The notes below the pieces were generated by a model. That model was given only the letters and a program-made list of their open reading frames with translations, searched no databases and was not told where the DNA came from. Position numbers and translations under genes: made by a program. A stretch of 64,000 bases of DNA, taken from positions 15,501,317 to 15,565,316 of the forward strand of contig CM036755.1 in assembly GCA_020796225.1 (NCBI GenBank), given 5' to 3'. The stretch is from Arion vulgaris. Taxonomy: Eukaryota; Mollusca; Gastropoda; Stylommatophora; Arionidae. Below are positions 11,613-22,530 of the stretch, piece after piece (within the stretch, counting starts at the first letter, position 1; every line of letters begins with the position of its first letter).

Positions 11613-11935
11613 CTTATTTCCTTTGAGCATCTACATATCCGCTGGCCAAATGACCAATATCATCAGCATAATCCAAATATTCCAGAACTGATGTAAGTGT
11701 CCATCGAATGCCTCTGTTGTTATCCTCTATGGTTTCTCTCATCAGCCAATCCATGGCACGGTTAAACAGGAATGGTGAAAGAATACATCCTTGTCTAACT
11801 CCTGTATTGACCTCAAAACACTCTGTCAGCTGGTTATTGCATACTACTTGACACTGAAAGTCTGTATATAATGCTTTAATTACACTGACTATCTTTATTG
11901 GTATTCCATAATGACGGAGTATCTTTCATTGTGAT
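11613..11935 (-). pseudogene. LINE fragment L5, reverse transcriptase catalytic region
   Basis: The minus strand reads GVRQGCILSPFLFNRAMDWL and YLDYADDIGHLASGYVDAQ. The catalytic YADD is intact here. It belongs with 9,346-10,057; the 5' part of the element is missing. Confidence 0.88.
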
Positions 11936-12254
11936 TCCGTTGCTTGTATTATCATATGCCAAAATCTCAACAAATGTGGAAAATATAACTATAAAGAAAG
12001 ATATACAAAGCAGATCCTCCTGCAAGAAGGCAACTGATTCAACTCTGGTCAAGCAGAAAAACAGTTGAAGCTACCATGTTACCTTCTCTTTCTGCAATGG
12101 AAAATCTTCAGAATTGGTACCTGGAATGTTACACAACAACGAGCAAAGACTGCACAGGTGTAAGTAGAAATGAAACAGTGCAGCATAAGTATCTTTTCAT
12201 ATAGATATATGAAATCTAAGTAGATAGCAAGAGGAAGAATACAATATCTTTGCA

Positions 12255-12258
12255 TAGT

Positions 12259-12316
<58 letters not shown>

Positions 12317-13105
12317 ATAGTTCTAATAAGTTTTATCTGAGGAGAGAGAGAACAATAGTTCTAACAAATTGTATCTGAGAGAGAGAGAAAATAGTTCTAA
12401 CAAGTTTTATCTGAGAGAGAGAAAACAATAGTTCTAACAAGTTTTATCTGAGAGAGAAAGAACAATAGTTCTAACAAGTTTTATCTGAGAGAGAGAGAGA
12501 ACAATAGTTCTAACAAATTGTATCTGAGAGAGAGAGAAAATAGTTCTAACAAGTTTTATCTGAGAGAGAGAAAACAATAGTTCTAACAAGTTTTATCTGA
12601 GAGGGAGAAAATAGTTCTAACAAGTTTTATCTGAGAGAAAACAATAGTTCTAACAAGTTTTATCTGAGAGAGAGAGAACAATAGTTCTAACAAATTTTAT
12701 CTGAGAGAGAGAACAATAGTTCTAACAAGTTTTATCTGAGAGAGAGAGAGAACAATAGTTCTAAGTTTTATCTGAGAGAGAGAACAATAGTTCTAAGTTT
12801 TATCTGAGAGAGAGAACAATAGTTCTAAGTTTTATCTGAGAGAAAGAACAATAGTTCTAACAATTTTATTTGAGAGAGAGAGAGAGAGAGAACAATAGTT
12901 CTAACAAGTTTTATCTGAGAGAGAGAGAGAACAATAGTTCTAACAATTTATCTGAGAGAGAGAGAACAATAGTTCTAACAAGTTTTATCTAAAGAGAGAG
13001 AGAACAATAGTTCTAACAATTTTATCTGAGAGAGAGAGAGAGAGAGCAATAGTTCTAAAAATCTTATCTGAGAGAGAGAGAGAGAGAGAGAAACAATAGT
13101 TCTAC
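12255..13105. repeat. GA-rich minisatellite, about 36-bp units
   Basis: A (GA)n tract is followed by about 22 variable units of the form ATAGTTCTAACAAGTTTTAT plus CTGAGAGAGA. Unit length varies with the GA run. On the transcribed strand each unit reads TTCTCTCTCTCAG followed by ATAAAACT, that is a pyrimidine tract plus CAG. It starts about 20 bases past the PCIF1 exon I donor. Confidence 0.93.
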
Positions 13106-13123
13106 TAGGAAGAATACACTTAC

Positions 13124-13308
13124 CCCCGTGATCCAAAGAAGCTATCTGTGTCAGGAAAAGCAGAACAGAACTGCTTGAAAAAACAGTTAAAGGGGGAGGC
13201 AAAACACTCAAAAGTAACACTGAACACACGATGTAGAGTCTCCATTAAAGCTGGTATCAGGGCACCTTGATTACCTTTTCCTTCATTTGCACTGTTGCCA
13301 AAGTAAGT
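13124..13308 (-). CDS. PCIF1: PCIF1 exon I: catalytic domain
   Basis: The acceptor is TTATTCTACAG and the donor CGGGG/GTAAGT; 185 nt. It encodes [14 protein letters not shown] and [20 protein letters not shown] then FFGSRG. Vertebrate PCIF1 has [27 protein letters not shown] at this place, part of the cap-binding and methyltransferase core. It is flanked by a 37-bp array on the acceptor side (beyond a LINE scrap) and a GA-rich array that starts about 20 bases past its donor. Confidence 0.95.
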
Positions 13309-13359
13309 CTGTAGAATAATGATTTAGGGATCACAATCAAAATTTGGACTTAACGTACA

Positions 13360-13600
13360 AGAAAGTTAGTTTGTTCCTTTCGTGCCAAAGGCGACACATA
13401 GGGCAGAGGTTTTAGATCTCCATGTGATGCGGTTCATTGCTAGCAGTTGGAGATCTCGTTTGGTTTTACATCCCAATAATTTACTTTCTTGTAGGATTGT
13501 TCTTCGAAGAGTGGTCTTAGGTCTTCCACGTTTTCTTTTCCCAACTGGTGACCACATAGGACTTGTTGATTTAGTCTCTTTTCGTCTGCTCTAGAAACAT
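13360..13600 (-). pseudogene. LINE fragment L6a, 3' end
   Basis: The minus strand reads WSPVGKRKRGRPKTTLRRTI and a FGTKGTN ending, a typical C-terminal tail of RTE-like LINE polyproteins. The same region on the plus strand is at 39,600-39,945. Confidence 0.82.
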
Positions 13601-13605
13601 GAACT

Positions 13606-15402
13606 AAATAAACATACAAGATAGATATTGTTTTCTGTAGGATCATCTATGTACAAGATAGATATTGTTTTCTGTAGGATCATCTAAGTACAAGATAGAT
13701 ATTGTTTTCTGTAGGATTATCTATGTACAAGATAGATATTGTTTTCTGTAGGATCATCTAAGTACAAGATAGATATTGTTTTCTGTAGGATTATCTATGT
13801 ACAAGATAGATATTGTTTTCTGTAGGATCATCTAAGTACAAGATAGATATTGTTTTCTGTAGGATTATCTATGTACAAGATAGATATTGTTTTCTGTAGG
13901 ATTATCTATGTACAAGATAGATATTGTTTTCTGTAGGATCATCTATGTACAAGATAGACATTGTTTTTTGTAGGATTATCTATGTACAAGATAGATATTG
14001 TTTTCTGTAGGATTATCTATGTACAAGATAGATATTGTTTTCTGTAGGATCATCTATGTACAAGATAGATATTGCTTTCTGTAGGGTCATCTATGTACAA
14101 GATAGATATTGTTTTCTGTAGGATCATCTAAGTACAAGATAGATATTGTTTTCTGTAGGATCATCTATGTACAAGATAGATATTGTTTTCTGTAGGATCA
14201 TCTAAGTACAAGATAGATATTGTTTTCTGTAGGATTATCTATGTACAAGATAGATATTGTTTTCTGTAGGATCATCTAAGTACAAGATAGATATTGTTTT
14301 CTGTAGGATCATCTAAGTACAAGATAGATATTGTTTTTTGTAGGATCATCTAAGTACAAGATAGATATTGTTTTCTGTAGGATCATCTAAGTACAAGATA
14401 GATATTGTTTTCTGTAGGATCATCTAAGTACAAGATAGATATTGTTTTCTGTAGGATCATCTAAGTACAAGATAGATATTGTTTTCTGTAGGATTATCTA
14501 AGTACAAGATAGATATTGTTTTTTGTAGGATCATCTAAGTACAAGATAGATATTGTTTTCTGTAGGATCATCTATGTACAAGATAGATATTGTTTTCTGT
14601 AGGATCATCTAAGTACAAGATAGATATTGTTTTTTGTAGGATCATCTATGTACAAGATAGATATTGTTTTCTGTAGGATCATCTATGTACAAGATAGATA
14701 TTGTTTTCTGTAGGATCATCTATGTACAAGATAGATATTGTTTTCTGTAGGATCATCTATGTACAAGATAGATATTGTTTTTTGTAGGATCATCTATGTA
14801 CAAGATAGATATTGTTTTCTGTAGGATTATCTATGTACAAGATAGATATTGTTTTCTGTAGGATCATCTATGTACAAGATAGATATTGTTTTCTGTAGGA
14901 TCATCTAAGTACAAGATAGATATTGTTTTCTGTAGGATTATCTATGTACAAGATAGATATTGTTTTCTGTAGGATCATCTAAGTACAAGATAGATATTGT
15001 TTTCTGTAGGATCATCTAAGTACAAGATAGATATTGTTTTCTGTAGGATCATCTATGTACAAGATAGATATTGTTTTCTGTAGGATTATCTATGTACAAG
15101 ATAGATATTGTTTTCTGTAGGATCATCTAAGTACAAGATAGATATTGTTTTCTGTAGGATCATCTAAGTACAAGATAGATATTGTTTTCTGTAGGATCAT
15201 CTATGTACAAGATAGATATTGTTTTCTGTAGGATCATCTATGTACAAGATAGATATTGTTTTCTGTAGGATCATCTATGTACAAGATAGATATTGTTTTC
15301 TGTAGGATCATCTATGTACAAGATAGATATTGTTTTCTGTAGGATCATCTAAGTACAAGATAGATATTGTTTTCTGTAGGATCATCTACGTACAAGATAG
15401 AT
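13606..15402. repeat. 37-bp minisatellite, about 48 units
   Basis: Almost perfect head-to-tail copies of a 37-bp unit, TACAAGATAGATATTGTTTT plus CTGTAGGATCATCTATG. Variation is confined to a few positions: ATCTATG or ATCTAAG, ATCATC or ATTATC, and rare TTTTTTG. On the transcribed strand each unit contains GATCCTACAG. It fills the intron upstream of PCIF1 exon I. Confidence 0.97.
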
Positions 15403-15449
15403 ATATGAAAACTAAGTGTATAGCATGAAGGATAAGATATCTTTGCATT

Positions 15450-17288
15450 TAGATATATATCATGATATGGTACATATCATATTTATCTCTATGGTGATCA
15501 GTGAACTATTTTACCTGTGTACATATCAGATTTATCTCTATGGTGATCAGTGAACTATTTTACCTGTGTACATATCAGATTTATCCCTATGGTGATCAGT
15601 GAACTATTTTACCTGTGTACATATATCAGATTTATCTCTATGGTGATCACTAAACTATTTTACCTGTGTACATATCAGATTTATCTCTATGGTGATCAGT
15701 AAACTATTTTACCTGTGTACATATCAGATTTATCCCTATGGTGATCAGTGAACTATTTTACCTGTGTACATATATCAGATTTATCTCTATGGTGATCACT
15801 AAACTATTTTACCTGTGTACATATCAGATTTATCTCTATGGTGATCAGTAAACTATTTTACCTGTGTACATATCAGATTTATCTCTATGGTGATCACTAA
15901 ACTATTTTACTTGTGTACATATCAGATTTATCTCTATGGTGATCAGTAAACTATTTTACTTGTGTACATATCAGATTTATCTCTATGGTGATCAGTGAAC
16001 TATTTTACCTGTGTACATATATCAGATTTATCTCTATGGTGATCAGTAAACTATTTTACCTGTGTAAATATCAGATTTATCTCTATGTGATCAGTGAACT
16101 ATTTTACCTGTGTAAATATCAGATTTATCTCTATGGTGATCAGTGAACTATTTTACTTGTGTACATATCAGATTTATCTCTATGGTGATCAGTGAACTAT
16201 TTTACTTGTGTACATATCAGATTTATCTCTATGGTGATCAGTGAACTATTTTACTTGTGTAAATATCAGATTTATCTCTATGTGATCAGTGAACTATTTT
16301 ACCTGTGTAAATATCAGATTTATCTCTATGGTGATCAGTGAACTATTTTACTTGTGTACATATCAGATTTATCTATATGGTGATCAGTGAACTATTTTAC
16401 CTGTGTACATATCAGATTTATCTCTATGGTGATCACTAAACTATTTTACTTGTGTACATATCAGATTTATCTCTATGGTGATCAGTAAACTATTTTACTT
16501 GTGTACATATCAGATTTATCTCTATGGTGATCAGTGAACTATTTTACTTGTGTACATATATCAGATTTATCTCTATGGTAATCACTAAACTATTTTACCT
16601 GTGTACATATCAGATTTATCTCTATGGTGATCAGTAAACTATTTTACCTGTGTACATATCAGATTTATCTCTATGGTGATCAGTGAACTATTTTACTTGT
16701 GTACATATCAGATTTATCTCTATGGTGATCAGTGAACTATTTTACCTGAGTAAATATCAGATTTATCTCTATGGTGATCAGTGAACTATTTTACTTGTGT
16801 ACATATATCAGATTTATCTCTATGGTGATCAGTGAACTATTTTACTTGTGTACATATCAGATTTATCTCTATGGTGATCAGTGAACTATTTTACCTGTGT
16901 AAATATCAGATTTATCTCTATGGTGATCAGTGAACTATTTTACTTGTGTACATATATCAGATTTATCTCTATGGTGATCAGTGAACTATTTTACCTGTGT
17001 ACATATCAGATTTATCTCTATGGTGATCAGTAAACTATTTTACCTGTGTACATATCAGATTTATCTCTATGGTGATCAGTGAACTATTTTGCCTGTGTAA
17101 ATATCAGATTTATCTCTATGGTGATCAGTGAACTATTTTACCTGTGTACATATCAGATTTATCTCTATGGTGATCAGTGAACTATTTTACCTGTGTAAAT
17201 ATCAGATTTATCTCTATGGTGATCAGTGAACTATTTTACTTGTGTACATATCAGATTTATCTCTATGGTGATCAGTGAACTATTTTAC
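15450..17288. repeat. 49-bp minisatellite, about 38 units, abutting an exon
   Basis: Tandem units of about 49 bp (GTACATATCAGATTTATCTC plus TATGGTGATCAGTGAACTATTTTACCTGT, split here only for length). The array runs right up to the donor of PCIF1 exon H. On the transcribed strand each unit contains ACAG/GTAAAATAG, copying the real donor CAG/GTAAAATAG. Common variants are C/T in ACCTG, a TATA insertion and GTACAT/GTAAAT. Confidence 0.97.
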
Positions 17289-17375
17289 CTGATATCTCTT
17301 AAGCAGACACCACACTCTGGCCAAGAAATTCTCAAACTTGGGATCATCTTGACAGTTTAGCCCATACAATTCTTC
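17289..17375 (-). CDS. PCIF1: PCIF1 exon H: 29-codon exon
   Basis: An 87-nt exon in phase 0 with acceptor CATCCCCAG and donor ATCAG/GTAAAATAG. It encodes a peptide ending [13 protein letters not shown], matching FLPRVWCLLRRYQ of vertebrate PCIF1. The donor sits directly at the edge of the 49-bp minisatellite, whose units repeat the same CAG/GTAAAATAG string. In the upstream direction the 15-kb intron carries the virus remnant. Confidence 0.92.
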
Positions 17376-17640
17376 CTGGGGATGAGAGGCAGTCCTCAAT
17401 TACAACATCTACCACAAGAAATGGTTTATCTTCTGCTTCATACAACCACAGAATGTGATTTACGTCCAAGCAAGCGTTCTAGAACTGACCCTGTCGCAAG
17501 TACTAGTACTGAGCAAATATCAAGTACTACTAGTACATAGAGCAGTACAAACACAAATTTTTATTATCAAAACATACACATACATATTTTATTTCAAAAT
17601 ACGATATTTCAAACAAATATTCCAAAAATAACAGAGTTAT
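17376..17640. other. Intron sequence left of the virus remnant
   Basis: Non-coding intron sequence between PCIF1 exon H and the first viral codons. It contains several AGTACTAGTACT-like palindromes around 17,500-17,545. I found no terminal repeat matching the right edge of the virus remnant. Confidence 0.5.
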
Positions 17641-17656
17641 TACATTTTCAAATAAG

Positions 17657-17929
17657 TTGGTAGAAATGCAGAAAAATGCTTGGGATGCTCTGTGCGGTTC
17701 CTCAGGTAAACAAGGGGTTAATGGTATACCAAAACAAGTAATTTATTCATTCTTTCCTAAAATTAGTCCTGGAGGTAAAATAGTTGAAACTCCTAATAAA
17801 TTAGCTTATTTTCAAGTAACAAGAAAAGCAATAAATGATTTAAGAATTCAAATAACTGATTAGAGTAATAAAATTCTTAATTTAAGAGGTGAAGCTATTA
17901 CAATTAGATTTCATTTAAGAGAAACTTAA
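17657..17929 (+). pseudogene. Viral structural protein, C-terminal fragment
   Basis: About 91 codons with one in-frame stop near 17,862. The region around LAYFQVTRKAINDLRIQITD followed by an R-G-E and R-F-H-L pattern resembles the C-terminal part of a virion protein found next to capsid genes in Polinton-like elements of invertebrates; that match is from memory. There is no credible ATG at the left, so the gene is 5' truncated. Its end lies 15 bases before the capsid gene start. Confidence 0.65.
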
Positions 17930-17944
17930 TTTTCTCTTGTAAAA

Positions 17945-19203
17945 ATGACTGATCAAATTTTAGATATTAAAGAGCAATCTCTCATCAGTAATAGTATAGA
18001 ACAATATGAATATCGTGCTTATAATCCTGTCACAGGTACTGATTTAAATAACCCAGGTGATATTTCAATTGTTATAGAAAATCACAAGATCTCTGGGTTC
18101 ACCTAGTAAAAGCTATATTATAATTGAAGGACAACTTACTAAATTAGATGGAATCTCATATGCTGATGTAGATAAAGTTACTCTTACTCATAATGGTGTG
18201 ATGCATTTATTTAATAATATTAGATATTCTTTATCGGAACAAGAAATTGAAATTGTTAATTTTCCAGGCCAGGCTACTACAATGTTGGGTCTTTTAACAT
18301 ATCCAAATATTATATCAAATACTAGCTTAAATTTCTTATGGTATAAAGACATAGTAATTGAGGCTGATTTAATAAAAAATAAAGGATTTTTAGAAAGACA
18401 TGATTATCTTTTCGAAAACACCGACCTAAAAGGATCATTTAGTTTCTGTATTCCTTTAAAACATATTTTTGGATTTGCAGCAAACTATGAGAAAGTAATT
18501 TATGGTTTCAGACATGAACTGAGGTTTGATAAAAATCAGATACGAATGATTCAATATTTAGAGATGCTGCAACAGATCCTGGTAAAGTAACTTTCAGTAA
18601 ATTAACATGGATGGTTCCCCACGTTGTTCCCACAGATATTGCGAGAATGCAATTACATAAAATTATTGAACAAAGAAATTTTAAATGTTGATTATAGAAA
18701 TAGATATTGTAGTAAAATTTCTGTTCCACAAGAAACACATTTTACCTGGAGATTATCTTCTAAAGCTTCACCAGAATGTCCAAGATGGATTATAATAGCT
18801 TTTCAAACAGCCAAATCATCAAATCAAGCAAAAAACGCATCAATCTTTGATCATATAAATGTAAAAAATATTTATGCGGAATTAAATTCTAGAGATTATC
18901 CAACATCAAAATATGATTTATCATTTTCTAATAATCAGTTTTCTAGAGCATATTATGATGCTGTAGATTTTTCAATAAAATATTTTGGAATAGATGACAG
19001 CTGTTTTACTGTAAAACCTTCTGATTATAAAAAACTATATCCATTATTTGTTATTAATGTAAGTAATCAAAAAGAAAAAAATGAAGGGTGGTATAACAGA
19101 TATTCAAGTACACGCTAACTTCAAGGAAAATGTACCCCCAAATACTGTAGCTTTTGCTTTAATAATTTCTGACAAAATGATAAAAGTTTCAATCAGATGG
19201 TAA
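17945..19203 (+). pseudogene. Double-jelly-roll major capsid protein, frameshifted
   Basis: Starts at an ATG after an A-run and ends with TAA at 19,203, about 420 codons. Frame changes are needed near 18,090, 18,590 and 19,085. Recognisable pieces are FPGQATTMLGLLTYP, LWYKDIVIEADL and IPLKHIFGFAANYEKVIYG, which typify a capsid family of invertebrate Polinton-like viruses. The product would form the hexameric capsomers. Assignment is by family resemblance; a structure prediction would settle the fold. Confidence 0.8.
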
Positions 19204-19237
19204 CAAGATGGCTGTTGTACAAAATTAATTACTAAAA

Positions 19238-20520
19238 ATGCCCGTAAATAAAGCCGGTCAAATGATGGATAGGAAGAAATCTGATATAACAAATAATATA
19301 ACCAAAATAATAAAACCGTATAAAAGTTATGATTTAAATTTAGATAACTTAGAGAATGTAGAAGGATTTAATGAGGCTGGTATGCCCGCGTGCCCAGCGT
19401 GTTCGTAGCGCGTTGGACTGTGGGTGACTAGCCCTCTGTGTTTACGGGTTCAATTCCGTGGGCAGGCAGAAAAAGCCACAGATTCCCCAGATTCACGGTG
19501 TTCGTGGCACCGAACCGAAGGGTTACGATGTCCATGGCACCGAGCCGAAGAGCTGAAAAGCTCAAGTGCTTCTGGATCGGAAAAAAAAAAAAATGAGGCT
19601 GGTATAATAGATGGTATATATGGATTTAAACTTGTAAACAGTGGTTTATATATTAGACAAGAAATACCTAGTGTCCCGAATGTGGATACTGCTCTGAATT
19701 CAAATGATTTAGCAAATGTTGATGGATTTGTTAAAGAAGGAAAAACTGATATTTTATACCTGTTTAAACTTTCACACAATGGAATATATTCTAGAGAAGA
19801 ATATGATGTGAATAAAATTATTGAAATTTGTAAACAATTATATGGAGAAGCTGGAATGCCAAATGGTAATATAAAAAATAAACGTATTAGTTTTGTTTGG
19901 GAACCCAATATTTCTGGAGGAGGAAAATGGATTCCGGTATCAACAAAATATCAATATGATTTTGACATTCGATTAGATGATGTTCTTCGAATAAAAACTG
20001 GAGGTAAAGATCAAGGTATTCAACTAATAATGAATTCGGGGAGAATCATAGGTAGTTTAATTCCTTTATCTACCATAAATATATTATTAACAAGATTAGA
20101 TGATGCATATTTTCTTAGCACTGAAAAAAAGGACATGCTATTCTTAATTTTGAAACTGAATTTCCAGAAGATAAACTATTAGTATCAAAGCCCCCAATTG
20201 GTTCAACACTGATTATTGATGGTAGAAAAATTACAGGAGACGAAAAGTTTGAAGAAATTATACCGGGATTGGAAATTAAATGTGACACTTCTGATACCAA
20301 TTTTCTAATTGTAGTCAAAATAGTTTCAATAAATCCTGAAGGAAAAATTGTTATAAACGTAACTTCTTCTCCAGATACTGTCAAAACAAAGAGAAGTCTA
20401 AATGATAAATCAGCAGAAAAAACAATTCATTTTAATCCTATTTTTATCTTAAAAAGTTTTTATATTAAAAGAATAAGATTTACATTTCCTATTTCTAATG
20501 ATGAAATAACCTATTGTTAG
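19238..20520 (+). pseudogene. Viral protein of unknown function, split by a SINE
   Basis: The gene starts ATGCCCGTAAATAAAGCC, is interrupted by the SINE at 19,384-19,591, and has a frameshift near 20,130-20,180. Without the SINE and one copy of its target duplication, the frame before and after the insertion agrees. The C-terminal part ends at 20,520. Position after the capsid gene suggests a virion component. I cannot assign a function. Confidence 0.7.
19384..19591 (+). mobile_element. tRNA-derived SINE inside a viral gene
   Basis: A 208-bp insertion with the perfect 14-bp duplication AATGAGGCTGGTAT (19,370-19,383 and 19,592-19,605) and a 3' A-run. The 5' part has tRNA-like promoter boxes: TAGCGCGTTGGACTG as box A and GGGTTCAATTCCG as box B, about 35 bases apart. 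It shows insertion by LINE machinery after the virus integrated. Confidence 0.93.
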
Positions 20521-20549
20521 AAAAGATAAATCATATTTTTATATAAAAA

Positions 20550-21112
20550 ATGCCTTACTATGAAACAAAATTAAAAATCTCTGATAATCAGAAAGATAAA
20601 ATAAAAAGAGCAATGAATGTTAAACAACCTGTAACTATTCGCATTACTGAAATAGGAGATGATATATTAGCTTTAACAAAAACACAAATAAATAAAATAA
20701 ATAAAGCTCTTACTAATAACAAAGGAGTTGATATAACATTATCTAGAGTCCAAATAAAATATAATCTAAAAATACAAGGTGGATTTCTTGGAATGTTTCA
20801 GGTTTAGCAGCTAGATTTTTACCACAAATTGCTTCTACAATATTACCTGCATTAGGTATTGGAGCTGCTCAAGAATTAGCTGCTACAGCAGTTAAGAAAA
20901 TTGTTGGAAATGGTTTATATTTAAAAAGAGGTGATTGCACATGTAAAATAGAATCAGATGGACGTGGTATGTATTTAGATCCTACAAAAGGAAGTGGTTT
21001 AAAATCTTTTAGAGATGGTTTATATTTATCAAGAGAAGGAAAAATGTATGACGGCAGTGGTTTTTTAGGTAATCTTGTTAAAAATATACCTCTATTAAAT
21101 TTACTTTTTTAA
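20550..21112 (+). pseudogene. pX-like viral core protein, one frameshift
   Basis: About 185 codons. The N-terminal half is lysine-rich and ends in GGFLGMF. A frameshift near 20,795 leads into LPQIASTILPALGIGAAQEL, then a GNGLYLKRGD motif and repeated GLYL motifs. Small GNGLYL-type proteins occur beside capsid genes in adintovirus and Polinton-like elements and are compared with adenovirus core protein X. Likely role: DNA condensation or membrane disruption in the virion; this is inference. Confidence 0.75.
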
Positions 21113-21122
21113 GTCTTTAAAA

Positions 21123-22498
21123 ATGGAGAATAAAATTAAAACATTATATCCTAAACTTCCTCAAAATGAATCAATCAATCAAGTGCCATGCCTGCCGGCG
21201 TAGCGATCATGTCTCTCCACAACTCTCTTTGCTTGGTGCATGTAATCAGTTCTGACGTCGATATTTTGTCGAACCATGATGTCAGGCCATCTAACATCTT
21301 CTCCCTCTGTCTTCCACGATCTCTCCTTCCCTGAATTTTACCTGTAGTCACCAAATGTTCTAAACCTTCTCTTCGCATTATATGCCCGAAGAACCTTGAT
21401 TGTCGGATTCTTATTCTTTTGATAAGGTTTCTTTGTGTGCAGACCTGATTTAAAACCTCAACGTTTGTTTTCTTTGCTGTCCATGGAATTCTCAACATTC
21501 TTCTGTAAAACCACATCTCTGTGGCTTCCAATGATCGTATTGATTGTTTGTTCAGTGTCCATGATTCGCTGCCATACATAAGAATTGGTTCAATATAGCA
21601 TTGGAGTATTCGTTTTCGCAGTGTCATTGGTAGTGAGTTCACGCATAGTGTGTTCTTCATTTTCATAAAATCTGCTTTCGTTTGAGCTATTCTACTCCTA
21701 ATCTCTGTTGTACATCTTCCATCTGGTGTTAAGAATGTTCCTAGATACTTGAATCGATGGACTTGTTTCAGTGTTGTGTTATTTATTTTGATATTGCATG
21801 TTGGTGTTTCTTGTTTCTTGGAGACAACCATAACCTCTGTTTTCTTTATATTCATGCTTAATCCTTTCTTTTCACTTTCTCTCACTAGTATGTCAAAATG
21901 AATATATTTATTTAAATGATATGAAAACTAATGATCCACAAAACTACAGATTACATATTATTACTGATATTCAAATAGAATTAGAAAAAAATATTAATGA
22001 AAGAAATAAACTAAAAAACTATACAGTAAAATATTGACAGTTATTAATTGCACAGATACTATTTTAACATCATCTTCTGTTGCTATGGGAGCTGTAGAAA
22101 TTGGATTACTTTCAACCAGAGAAAAAATAATTAACGCTGAAGAAATTGTTTTAGGTTTACAAATTTCATCATTAGGATTTGGTGTTGGAAGTTTGATGAC
22201 AAAATATATTTCAAAACAATTACAATTGAAAATAGAAAAACATCAAAAAATTATAACTCTTGCAGAATCAAAATTAAATACAATTCAAAATCATATTTCT
22301 AAAGCTATTGAAGATGGAAATATTTCTCAAGAAGAATTTACTTTAATTTCTGAAGAAAGACAAAAGTTTAGAGAAATGAAAGAGCAAATAATAAATAATA
22401 ATATACAACCTGTTAATTTTGAAAAAGAAGTTGAAAAGGTAAAATTATTAGCCACTTCAGATCTTAAAGAAAAAGTATTAGAAGTTTTTAACACGTAG
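21123..22498 (+). pseudogene. Viral protein of unknown function, split by a LINE
   Basis: The first codons (from ATGGAGAATAAA at 21,123) are separated from the rest by the LINE at 21,172-21,892, and a frameshift lies near 22,034. The remaining part is 154 codons: a small hydrophobic glycine-containing stretch (SSSVAMGAVEIGLLST) followed by a long charged helix-rich tail. No function assigned. The hydrophobic stretch could be membrane-associated. Confidence 0.65.
21172..21892 (-). mobile_element. RTE-like LINE, 5' truncated, in a viral gene
   Basis: Minus-strand insertion flanked by TCAAAATGAAT at 21,161-21,171 and 21,893-21,903. An almost fully open frame of 236 codons encodes the C-terminal third of an RTE-like polyprotein: HRFKYLGTFLTPDGR, YGSESWTL and RQSRFFGHIMRREGLEHL. 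The stop codon is followed at once by an ATTGATTG tail, as in RTE elements with very short 3' ends. The lack of stops suggests it is young. Confidence 0.93.
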
Positions 22499-22530
22499 TT
22501 TCTTTCAGTCATAATTGTTATTAATAAAAA

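Noticed and set aside
13606..17288. Regular arrays considered as CRISPR
   Set aside because: Units are contiguous with no unique spacers, and the DNA is eukaryotic.
19384..19480. tRNA-like sequence considered as a functional tRNA gene
   Set aside because: No complete cloverleaf; it is the head of a SINE with an A-tail and target duplication.
19450..19908. 152-codon minus-strand frame over the SINE and viral gene
   Set aside because: It is antisense to a recognisable viral gene and crosses a SINE boundary.
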